Source of the DNA: Streptomyces rimosus subsp. rimosus
Lineage (GTDB): Bacteria > Actinomycetota > Actinomycetes > Streptomycetales > Streptomycetaceae
Reading direction: 5' to 3'
Assembly: GCF_000720725.1 (NCBI RefSeq)
Contig: NZ_JOCQ01000004.1
Location: 62,001 to 126,000 of the forward strand
Length of the DNA: 64,000 bases
The notes below the pieces were generated by a model that was not told where the DNA came from, did no database searches, and worked only from the letters and a program-made list of their open reading frames with translations. The position numbers were made by a program, and so were the translations under genes. Shown here piece by piece: positions 25,701 to 33,030 of the stretch (positions are counted from its first letter, which is position 1; each line of letters begins with the position of its first letter).

Positions 25701-25919
25701 ATCCCGGTCAAGTCCACGACGGCCGCAGCCCTGGAAGGCCCGAAACGTGCTTCGGCGGCCGGCGGCGGTGGGGGAGTGACGGTTCAGTTCGGGCAGGGTG
25801 CCATCAGCATTACTGTTCAGGGCGCGATGAGCAGCAGCGCTGCCATGCAGGCGGGCCGCCAGATCGTGGACGCTATCGCTGCGGACAAGCGGCTCAAAGA
25901 AATCGGAGCGGGGGTCTAA
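22740..25919 (+). CDS. Tape measure protein with NlpC/P60 and lytic-transglycosylase domains
   Basis: 1059 residues. Residues about 80-180 are an Arg/Gln/Glu coiled coil; about 540-597 is a Gly/Ala/Ile-rich stretch that could insert in membrane. An NlpC/P60 peptidase follows (about 600-730) with Cys648 in GFDCSSL and His694 in GHVVMYLG. A lysozyme/SLT-like domain (about 840-960) has Glu869 in YRESGY and PSVGLFQVIGSTF. Length sets tail length, and the enzymes would cut wall peptides and glycans during DNA entry. Coupled to the preceding short frame. Confidence 0.88.
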   Translation: MASSERSEPNIAGRLLGVSRLEHEVDDLERQIRVLGQNVSRLNRAFGALPTGLGSGMGVAGAFPAANRPTPAGTAQATSNPSGTGTAVQQAAAIMRQRMEARRAQQNEAVTRAAEQRRQQEEERRRQRDQAQRDRQEANARHAAAAEAQQQAMREAQERARQDRERADASARARITARLGGAGGVPPRPTVPPTVGAGQPGRGGRVIDGERLAFGAGQLASRAVSWGAGKVRSRVDHMTDQAYEMDRYAAFAYSSWADPKAGYWSQKNRFRNDAMQSSTALSTEDLNTGLFEVDRRLGMGRSEAERRLLHQQASGYALLDPTMGVADSARMMTAMYTPQASMLYQAMGLGPTIGAGGKRISQGQLNQNLLDRVFQRGYRLKNVLAASEQGGSLRTTLEGQARQLGMGQDWVENRLTQIQSQARWREQTGGSVDEYERLLRDAGGTGEKAEQARERLQKGGLDVDNLLNQKKRREGEERRHDSQMMDAFAPAMQAATDVVIDFKEALNAILELPGVKHVVGGYQGVDAGTGGRLTGALKGAGVGALTGLAAGSVIPGIGNGVGALAGGIIGGIGGLIGGGAAGGGSIGGGAAGGSGGSKTRANLHQGSANSAIKAALSQIGVDYSWGGGGPEGPSRGFAQGARTVGFDCSSLMQYAFSKVGVRLGRTTYEQLKAGKGVAYKDRRPGDLMFPNSGHVVMYLGNGKIVHAPRTGQKIRVDSEDHFGKYMAVRRVVAGGGDTFSSDEPGSTSSEAGAGNDNSAATGASTTGTITNAYGSVNEVEALAAALSAGGRGAAGAGGGSKKSGEDGRDDPAGADVDTGGYSWGAINGRYTKVPAPPGWVKAAIQRGMAAKGVSGAAWARGLTTIAYRESGYRRDARNDWDSNAKNGDPSVGLFQVIGSTFKAYRAKSLPNDQTDPAASAAAAIGWIKARYGSIGKVQQADPNKPSKGYEIGAWDLPEDEITQVHKGEMIVPKRTAQTIRNALMQESIPVKSTTAAALEGPKRASAAGGGGGVTVQFGQGAISITVQGAMSSSAAMQAGRQIVDAIAADKRLKEIGAGV

Positions 25920-25920
25920 G

Positions 25921-26634
25921 GTGTTTTCGCGTCTTCACAAGGAGCTGGACGCTAGCCAGCACACTAACGGCCAGATCGACCCAAGGCAGCTTCCGGCCGG
26001 CGGCGTCGGCTGGTGGGGCGGCGGGATCGGTAGCGGCCAGGACGACCACCTCACTTTTCTCCAGGGCTACATCGTCAGCGACACCCGAGGATTGCCGAAG
26101 AAGGAGAAGCCGTACTACTTCAAATTCCATTACAACCCCTCCACCGTGAGTATGTCGCACGGACTGGATCAGGCGACCATGCAGCCGGCGCAGTGGCAGC
26201 GCGCCGAGGCCGACACGGGTACCGCTCTGCTGCCGATCAACAGCTCGTGCAGCTTCAGCCTGTTCTTCGACCGTACTTACGACATCCTGGCGCGAAAGAG
26301 CACGCCGCAGTCCAAGTACGGCGTGATGTACGACGTGAACGCCCTGTACAACCTGGTCGGCATCAACTCCACCTCTCGTACGGGCGGATCGACTGGAACC
26401 AGTACCGACCCGAACAGTGAGCCGTCCCCTGACGCAGCGGAGATTCCCGAGACGGTGACCGGGCCCATGCAGATGAGACCTTGCACCGTGTTTTTCGGCG
26501 GCCAGGACAGGGCCCTCTTCTATTACGGATTCATCAGCAGCGTCGAGACGCAATGGGTGCACTGGACGCAGGACATGACTACTCAACGCGTCTCGGTCAG
26601 CATTACGATGACAGGACTTCCCCAGCCGAAATAG
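25921..26634 (+). CDS. CIS-tube/LysM-type baseplate protein
   Basis: GTG start 1 nt after the tape measure stop; 237 residues. FKFHYNPSTVSMSHG is the typical entry of CIS-tube or Pvc7-like proteins that connect tube to hub, and the C terminus has SVSITMTGL. The LysM part is supplied by the next, separate gene. Inferred to be the first tube ring or hub adaptor. Confidence 0.65.
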   Translation: MFSRLHKELDASQHTNGQIDPRQLPAGGVGWWGGGIGSGQDDHLTFLQGYIVSDTRGLPKKEKPYYFKFHYNPSTVSMSHGLDQATMQPAQWQRAEADTGTALLPINSSCSFSLFFDRTYDILARKSTPQSKYGVMYDVNALYNLVGINSTSRTGGSTGTSTDPNSEPSPDAAEIPETVTGPMQMRPCTVFFGGQDRALFYYGFISSVETQWVHWTQDMTTQRVSVSITMTGLPQPK

Positions 26635-26641
26635 GAGACGC

Positions 26642-26920
26642 ATGATCAGCAGTGGCTCACGCTACGCCGACCACTCGGTGGAAATTGTCACCGACTCTGC
26701 GGGAGCCACGCGCCGGGTCCTGATTCCCGCAGCGCCGAAAACACTGCGCGTGCGCGCTGTTACCTATAGGTGGCAGGAGGGGGATCGCGTGGATACGGTC
26801 GCCACCGACTTCTACCGTGACCCCACTCAGTGGTGGCGCATCGCCGAAGTCAACCCAGAGATTCTGGACTGGACCGAGATAGCGCCCGGCACCGTCATCA
26901 GGATTCCCCATGCCGATTAA
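26642..26920 (+). CDS. LysM-like baseplate protein (gpX/gp53-like)
   Basis: 92 residues. RVRAVTYRWQEGDRVDTVA and WWRIAEVNPEILDWTEIAPG match the LysM-like fold of tail protein X and gp53 wedge proteins. GGAGACG precedes the ATG. Normally expressed next to the hub protein, as here. Confidence 0.72.
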   Translation: MISSGSRYADHSVEIVTDSAGATRRVLIPAAPKTLRVRAVTYRWQEGDRVDTVATDFYRDPTQWWRIAEVNPEILDWTEIAPGTVIRIPHAD

Positions 26921-28088
26921 GCAATTCGCGCCGCACGCCCGCCTCGTCTACCCCGCCGTGCCCACGAGCCGCCACTACATCACCCACGTCGCCATACACC
27001 AGGCCGAAGCGGCACACGAAGTCGCCGAGGTCGCTGTGGCGTTCAGCGTGCCGCGTACGGACAGCGTTCGGTCTTGGGCCATGTCCTATGGTCTTCTGCT
27101 GCCTGAGCAAACACCGGTCCACCTGCGTTACGGCTCAGGGCCACACCAGGAAGCCGACTTCTACGGCTACGTGCACTCCTACCGCGTCACCACGAGCCAG
27201 GACGACGCCCGCCTCCAGCGGAACACCGAGGTCACCCTCACCTACACCCTGACGGGCGCGACCAGCAGCAGTATGCAGTCCCAGCGCAGCGCCGCCTGGA
27301 ACCTGTCGAGCATCTCCGGCATTGCCCGCAGCATCTGCCGCAGCCACCGAATGGCCTGCGTCACCGAGCGCACGCCGACGAGACTGACCAAGATGCAGGC
27401 CAGCCAGTCCGATTTCGCTTTCCTGCGGGACGTGGCCGCGGAGTACGGGCTGCGACTGGTCGCCGACGGCACCACCGTTTACCTCACCTCCCCGCTGACG
27501 ACGCTGCGACGAAGCCACGCCATCCCCTCCGCGCACATGACGAAGCTCCCGGGCCTGCACGACACGATCTACGAATTCGATGCTCTGAACGGGGCACTGG
27601 AGCCCGAGGGCGGGCGCCGCACCCGCGTGGAGGGCTACGCCTACAACCGCAGCACCCGGCACCTGGCGCGTACGGTCGCAGCCCGCACCTCGACCGCGGC
27701 GCACCGCACCTACGCCACCGCTCTACCTGCCGGCTCCCGCAGCGAGGCCGACGAGCGCGTAGGAGCCGCGGCAGCCAGCTCGGCCCTCTGGGTGGCGGCC
27801 ACCGCCAGCGTGCGCGGCGACGCCCGGCTCAAGGTCGGCCACGAAATCTGGCTCCAGGGCTCAGGGCTCGGGCCCCACACGGTCGGCACCTGGATGATCC
27901 GTACGGCCAGCCACCACATGACCCTGCACCCCACTCAGCCCGCACAGAGCACCTACGTCACCGACCTGACCTTGGGCCGCAACCGGCCAGAGGGCCTGGA
28001 CGCGCACCGCCTGTCTCTGCCCCAGCCTGCCGGCACCACGCTGTCCGCGCAGCGCTGGTGCGCCCAGCACATCGGAGGCCCTGCATGA
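26910..28088 (+). CDS. Baseplate hub protein (gpD/gp27/VgrG N-terminal-like)
   Basis: 392 residues overlapping the LysM gene by 11 nt. An N-terminal barrel (THVAIHQAEAAHEVAEVAVAF), a QASQSDFAFLRDVAAEYGL motif characteristic of late control gene D proteins, and a second barrel are visible. It forms the trimeric hub beneath the tube. Its stop overlaps the spike start. Confidence 0.78.
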   Translation: MPIKQFAPHARLVYPAVPTSRHYITHVAIHQAEAAHEVAEVAVAFSVPRTDSVRSWAMSYGLLLPEQTPVHLRYGSGPHQEADFYGYVHSYRVTTSQDDARLQRNTEVTLTYTLTGATSSSMQSQRSAAWNLSSISGIARSICRSHRMACVTERTPTRLTKMQASQSDFAFLRDVAAEYGLRLVADGTTVYLTSPLTTLRRSHAIPSAHMTKLPGLHDTIYEFDALNGALEPEGGRRTRVEGYAYNRSTRHLARTVAARTSTAAHRTYATALPAGSRSEADERVGAAAASSALWVAATASVRGDARLKVGHEIWLQGSGLGPHTVGTWMIRTASHHMTLHPTQPAQSTYVTDLTLGRNRPEGLDAHRLSLPQPAGTTLSAQRWCAQHIGGPA

Positions 28089-30214
28089 CCGGCACCTACC
28101 AGGCCGTGGTGGCGGGCACCACCGACCCGCAGCGCCGCGGCCGAGTCCGGCTCCAGGTGCCACAGGTCTCCGGAGGCGCCATGACCCTATGGGCCGAACC
28201 CGCGGTGCGCGGTCGCGTCCCGGCCGTGGGCGAAACGGTGTGGGTGACCTACGAGGGCGGGGACGAGTCCCGGCCGGTCTATCTCGTCGCTGACCCGGCG
28301 GTCGTCGAGCGGGACTACGAGCCGATCGAGCCGCTGGTTTCCGCGCAGCGCGGCGCGCCCCAGTGGGTGACGACACGTACATTCGTGCTCTGGGACGAAG
28401 CGGCGTGGCCGTCGATCGAGCTGGTGGTGCCGCAGTCCGGGGCTTTGTTCGTGTCGGTCTCGGGCAGGGTGTTTCCGGGGCGTACGCAGACGTCGGTTAG
28501 TGCGCTGTCCTGGGGCATTTACGACCTGGACACCCGCACCTATCTGTACGCGGATGCTGGACGCGTCAGCCTGCAACGGCAGGGCAGCAGGCCCGGGGCG
28601 CTGGGTGCGGGCACCGTGGCAGCCACGCGCCGGCACTTGGTACAGGGGCTGCCGCCGGGCCACCGCGTCAGTGTTCGGCCCGCCTACGCCTACAACGGCA
28701 TCGACACCGCCGACCTGGAACGGCTGTTCACCGGCGGCCAGTTGGTGGTCGAACCGGTGCCCGCCTCCTCGATCCGTCCGCTGGCCACCACCCAGTCGCG
28801 TCAGCCCAAGTACCTCACGTCAAGTTTCACAGCATTCCCCGAGGACGACATGGCGGGCATCCGCGCCGTTGTACCGGCCTCCGGCAAGATGTGGATCACG
28901 ATCTCCGGGAAGCTCTCGCCGCCGTCTGCGGCAGCCGGGAACGACATGTGGTACTCGTGGCTCCTGACCGGCAGCAGCAGCTGGAAGGACACCTGGATTC
29001 ACCGGTACAAGCAGATCGACGTCTCCAACTTTTTGGCGGTCGGCTCGGCCAGCCGACGCACCCTGGTCACTGGCCTGACGCCAGGTGAGGTCGTGCGGGT
29101 CACCCCGGTCTACGGAACGGACAGCAGCACCAACGTCACCAGTTTCACCGCGCAGGACGGTCAGCTTGTCGTCGAGCCGGTGGTGGAGGGTGAGGACAGT
29201 CAGGTCCAGCACACCCTGCTGTCCTCCACCGTGCCCCGGTACGCGGCCACCAGCACCTGGACGGATTTCGCACCCTCGGACTGGGCGCCCATCACCACGA
29301 AAGTGCCAGCCACCGGCAGTCTGCTGGTCAGCGTCGGCGCCACGATGTGGAACGAATCCACGGACACGAGCGAAATGCGGCTGGGCTGGTCGGTCAGCGG
29401 AGACTACGCCTGGAGCGGCGACGGCCTCCAGCAGGCCCTGACCATCACCGGCCGCAGCTGGGCGACAGCCGCCACCAAACGATGCCTGCTCGCCGGACTG
29501 ACACCGGGCTCCACCGTGACCATCACCCCGCGCTACTGGTGTGATGCCAACGGCACAGGCTCGGCCGGTCAGCAGCTCGCCGTCATCGAAGGGGGCCAGC
29601 TCGCGGTCGAGCCGGTCCGGCCAGGTAACCCCGCGCGTCCCGGCCCTACTGCGCAGCCCACCGCACACATCCGCAGCGCCGCCTCGCCGGCCGTACGCGA
29701 CGCCCAGAACCCGAGTGACGGTGACCTCTACATCCTGGACGACCAGGAGATCGCACAGGTGCGGATCAACGGCAGGTGGATGACGGTGGCTGAGCGCCGC
29801 CCCTACATCGTCGTCCAGGCCGACAAATTCGCCTTGTCGCCGACATCAGATGTTGTCCCCTGGGAGTCGATTCTGGCGCAGACGGACACCGGGCTTTTCG
29901 CGCGTCAAGACCCTGTGGGCATTTACACCACCCGGGACGGGCTGTACGAGGTGAGTGTGAGCTGCCGCTGGGGGGACGCACTGACGAAGAATCGCATCTG
30001 GCTCAACGCGGGTGGTACCGAATTCAGGGTCTGGTCCCTGGAATCGGCGTCCTCGAACGCCCAAGGAGCAAGCGGTACCGTCATGATGTCCCTGAAAGCC
30101 GGATCACGCATCGTCCTGGCCATGCGCGCCGGCCAGACAGGCACTGCCACCCAGATCCGCATGGCCGTCGAATACAAGGGCCCCACGCTGGACGGGAAGT
30201 ACGACAATGTCTGA
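28085..30214 (+). CDS. Baseplate spike (gpV/gp5 OB-fold) fused to repeated modules and a C1q-like end
   Basis: ATG overlaps the hub stop (ATGA); 709 residues. The first 75 form the OB fold of gpV/gp5 spikes (DPQRRGRVRLQVPQVSGG, VGETVWVTYEGGDESRP). Three similar modules of 120-150 residues follow, each with W-P/A-x-I, a VPxxGxLxVxVxG strand and a G-QLxVEPV end. After a linker, the last 130 residues resemble a C1q/TNF-like jelly roll (GLYEVSVSCRW, AVEYKGPTLDG). It lacks the usual needle tip, so it may combine piercing hub and receptor-binding roles. Confidence 0.7.
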   Translation: MTGTYQAVVAGTTDPQRRGRVRLQVPQVSGGAMTLWAEPAVRGRVPAVGETVWVTYEGGDESRPVYLVADPAVVERDYEPIEPLVSAQRGAPQWVTTRTFVLWDEAAWPSIELVVPQSGALFVSVSGRVFPGRTQTSVSALSWGIYDLDTRTYLYADAGRVSLQRQGSRPGALGAGTVAATRRHLVQGLPPGHRVSVRPAYAYNGIDTADLERLFTGGQLVVEPVPASSIRPLATTQSRQPKYLTSSFTAFPEDDMAGIRAVVPASGKMWITISGKLSPPSAAAGNDMWYSWLLTGSSSWKDTWIHRYKQIDVSNFLAVGSASRRTLVTGLTPGEVVRVTPVYGTDSSTNVTSFTAQDGQLVVEPVVEGEDSQVQHTLLSSTVPRYAATSTWTDFAPSDWAPITTKVPATGSLLVSVGATMWNESTDTSEMRLGWSVSGDYAWSGDGLQQALTITGRSWATAATKRCLLAGLTPGSTVTITPRYWCDANGTGSAGQQLAVIEGGQLAVEPVRPGNPARPGPTAQPTAHIRSAASPAVRDAQNPSDGDLYILDDQEIAQVRINGRWMTVAERRPYIVVQADKFALSPTSDVVPWESILAQTDTGLFARQDPVGIYTTRDGLYEVSVSCRWGDALTKNRIWLNAGGTEFRVWSLESASSNAQGASGTVMMSLKAGSRIVLAMRAGQTGTATQIRMAVEYKGPTLDGKYDNV

Positions 30215-30611
30215 GCAGCTCGCCATTCCCTTCGCCCTGGACGCCTCCGGACGGATCGCCACCGTCACCGACCCTGACCGGCAAACGCAGCAGCGGGTCC
30301 GCGCCGTGGTGGCCACCGCCCCGTCCGAGCGCGTCATGCAGCCCGAATTCGGCACCGACCTGAGGCCCTTCCTGTTCGCGCCGAACGACCCGGTCACGCG
30401 GGAAGCGCTGCGCCATGCGGTCCAGGACGCGGTCGCCCGGTGGGAGCCGGGAGCCGTGGTCACCATGGTGGAGCCGGTCATCGAGGACGAGGCCGAGGGC
30501 ATCGCCGACGTGCTGGTGGACATCGGCCGCAGCAACGCACACCCGGAGGCCGCCGCGGCACACCTACAGGAAATCGTCGTACGCCCCGGCGGGCGTGTCG
30601 ACATCTACTAA
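30207..30611 (+). CDS. Baseplate wedge protein (gpW/T4 gp25-like)
   Basis: 134 residues; start lies inside the end of the spike gene. RVRAVVATAPSERVMQPEFG followed by LRPFLFAPNDP is the gp25/gpW family pattern (conserved PEFG and L..lF). It links sheath to baseplate wedge. A 66-nt gap follows. Confidence 0.85.
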   Translation: MSEQLAIPFALDASGRIATVTDPDRQTQQRVRAVVATAPSERVMQPEFGTDLRPFLFAPNDPVTREALRHAVQDAVARWEPGAVVTMVEPVIEDEAEGIADVLVDIGRSNAHPEAAAAHLQEIVVRPGGRVDIY

Positions 30612-30677
30612 TACAACGCCCCTGCGCTGACACAAAATAGGCATGATCCGAATGCCGACCAGCAGCAGGGAGTTTTC

Positions 30678-32192
30678 GTGGCGGACAGCACCAGCACAGC
30701 CATACCTGCTGTCATCGACTACACCGCACGGGATTTCACCAGCCTGCGCAAGGCAATGCTCGACCATGCGGCGCAGGTCTTCCCGCAGTGGACCGGCCGC
30801 AACACCTCTGATTTCGGTGTAGCGCTGATCGAGGAAATTGCTTACCTCGGAGACATCCTCTCCTACTACCTCGACACAGCCAGCCGCGAGGCATTCCTGC
30901 CGACGGCCACCCGACGAGAGTCGGTGATGGACCTGGCGCGAATGCTCGGCTACACCCCCGACGTGGCGACGGCTGCCGCCGGCACCGTGGTCCTGGCCAC
31001 CGAGGCAAGCCAGGCCACGCCCGTCATCGTCCCAGCGGGCACCAAGATCACCACTGCTTTCATCGAGGCCCTCGACCGGCCCCTGGTCTACGAGACCACC
31101 GCCACTGTCACCCTGGCCGCGGCCGGCGGCTCCGCCAGCATCCCCGTCCTGGAAGGGCGGCGCGCCGGTACCACCCCGCTGCTGATCGCCCGCAACACCC
31201 CCCAGGAGCAGGAGATCCTCACCGAGGCTCTCGGCGCCTCCACCGGACGGCCCGAGCAGCGCCTGGTCCTGGCCGAGAGCCCGGCCCTGCACGAGAGCAT
31301 CCGGCTGTACGTCTCCACGGCCCAGGACGCGGTGCCCTGGCGCCAGGTCGACAGCCTGCTGGACTGGGGGCCAAACGACCAGGTCTACGAGGTGCACACC
31401 GCGGCCGACGGCCGCACCACCCTGGTCCTGGGCGACGGCCTGGCTGGCGCCGTCCCCGCAGCAGGCCAAGCCTTGCACGCCGCATACCGCACCGGCGGCG
31501 GCACCGTCGGCAACATCAGCGCCGGACAGCTCGTCGACATCGCCGACGCCCTGCCGGGCGTGTACATCGTCACCAGCAGCGCCATGACCGGCGGCCGGGA
31601 CGCCGAGGCCCTGGAGTCCATCCGCACCAACGCTACGAAGGCCCACCGCGCGCAGGACCGGGGCGTCTCCAGACGTGACTACGCCGACCTGGCTCTGGCC
31701 GTGCCCGGCATCGCCAAGGCGGTCGCGCTGGCCACGCAGACCACCTCCGTCAGTGTTCGCGTCGTCGGCGCCGCCAACGCGACCCCGGCCGCAGAGCTGC
31801 TGGACCGAGTGGAGCGCTATCTCCAGCAGCGGGCCACGGTCGGCGTACGCGTCACCGTCGCCCCCGGCGACCTGGTCCGCGTCAACATGGGCTCGGAATC
31901 AGCTCCGATCATCTTGGGCCTGTACCCCAATCACCGCGCTGCCGACATCGCGCGTGCGGGCCGGCGCGTGCTCCAGGAACTGCTCTCGGACGCGCGCAGT
32001 GGCTTCGGGCAGAAGGTCCCCATTTCCTACGTCTACCGAATACTCGACTCTCTGCCCGGCGTCGAATACGTGAAGATCCCGCTGTTCGCCAGAGCGGACA
32101 GCGTGCAAAGCGGCGCCCAGGACATCCTGTGCCGGGACTGGGAAATTCCCGTACCCGGTGACATCTACCTCGTCACCGACGGAGGCTACTAA
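30678..32192 (+). CDS. Baseplate J-like protein
   Basis: GTG with GGGAG upstream; 504 residues. IDYTARDFTSLRKAML and LGDILSYYLDTASREAFLPTA are classic entries of gpJ/gp6-like wedge proteins, with a middle beta region (TTLVLGDGLAGAVPAAGQAL, AAYRTGGG) and a C-terminal DVGxRVTVAPG-like section. It forms the baseplate ring that controls contraction. Confidence 0.85.
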   Translation: MADSTSTAIPAVIDYTARDFTSLRKAMLDHAAQVFPQWTGRNTSDFGVALIEEIAYLGDILSYYLDTASREAFLPTATRRESVMDLARMLGYTPDVATAAAGTVVLATEASQATPVIVPAGTKITTAFIEALDRPLVYETTATVTLAAAGGSASIPVLEGRRAGTTPLLIARNTPQEQEILTEALGASTGRPEQRLVLAESPALHESIRLYVSTAQDAVPWRQVDSLLDWGPNDQVYEVHTAADGRTTLVLGDGLAGAVPAAGQALHAAYRTGGGTVGNISAGQLVDIADALPGVYIVTSSAMTGGRDAEALESIRTNATKAHRAQDRGVSRRDYADLALAVPGIAKAVALATQTTSVSVRVVGAANATPAAELLDRVERYLQQRATVGVRVTVAPGDLVRVNMGSESAPIILGLYPNHRAADIARAGRRVLQELLSDARSGFGQKVPISYVYRILDSLPGVEYVKIPLFARADSVQSGAQDILCRDWEIPVPGDIYLVTDGGY

Positions 32193-33017
32193 ATGCCCTC
32201 TCACTTCCCGAAGGCCGTTCGCCGGTGGCCCCAGCACGCCAACCAGCGCGACTACGTGATGGCGGAGCACGTCAACGAGATCCAAGACGAAATCGCCGGT
32301 ATCAGCGCCACGCTCGGCGTCATGCCCACCGAATACCTGGACGCCAGCGGAAAGACTGTCTCCTACACCACCGTCGACTCCCGCCTGGACATCATCCAGC
32401 GGGAGCAGGAGCGCCTGAGGTACTACCAGGACGGCCTGCTCGATGCCGCGAAGACGGGCTGGAATTTGCCGATCTGCTCTCTGCGCAGCTCCGGCACCAG
32501 CATTCCGCAGACCGTCAACCAGTCCCAGCCCAACCATCCTGTCAACGACTGGCACCCCGTTCTGTTCGACAAGCCCGTCATCGATCCGCTGAACCTGGCG
32601 CCGAAGCCCACGCTTTCCTTGGTGTGCCCTCAGACCGGCTGGTGGGTGATCTCGTGCCGCACCATGATGTGGGTGCCCGGTCGCGGTCCGAAGACCCAGT
32701 CGACCGACCATAAAATGGACACCCGACTGCACATTCCCAACGTCTCCACGGATGCGGGCACCGACGGAGACTCCGCACCGCTGGGCACCTATGGCTTTCA
32801 CCGCAACAACCCCTCCTACAGCGGCGCCTGGTACCAGGGCGAGAAACTTGCGGTGGAGGTCCGGCACATGGGCAACAAGCCGGTCACCAACGCTCCGGTC
32901 ACCGACCCCATCGGCCCGCAGACCGTTTTCACGTGGATCGGTCTGACCTACATCCGGGCCCTGCCCAAGGACATGGTCACCCGGCCCGACTGGGATGCCG
33001 ATCCCCTGACCCCCTGA
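32193..33017 (+). CDS. Distal tail/baseplate protein
   Basis: 274 residues starting right after the gpJ stop. The N terminus (HANQRDYVMAEHVNEIQDEI) is a baseplate-attachment pattern common in actinophage fibre or tail proteins. A Trp/Pro-rich domain follows that probably forms the exposed part. Not further identified. Confidence 0.55.
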   Translation: MPSHFPKAVRRWPQHANQRDYVMAEHVNEIQDEIAGISATLGVMPTEYLDASGKTVSYTTVDSRLDIIQREQERLRYYQDGLLDAAKTGWNLPICSLRSSGTSIPQTVNQSQPNHPVNDWHPVLFDKPVIDPLNLAPKPTLSLVCPQTGWWVISCRTMMWVPGRGPKTQSTDHKMDTRLHIPNVSTDAGTDGDSAPLGTYGFHRNNPSYSGAWYQGEKLAVEVRHMGNKPVTNAPVTDPIGPQTVFTWIGLTYIRALPKDMVTRPDWDADPLTP

Positions 33018-33030
33018 CCGGAGAGACCTG

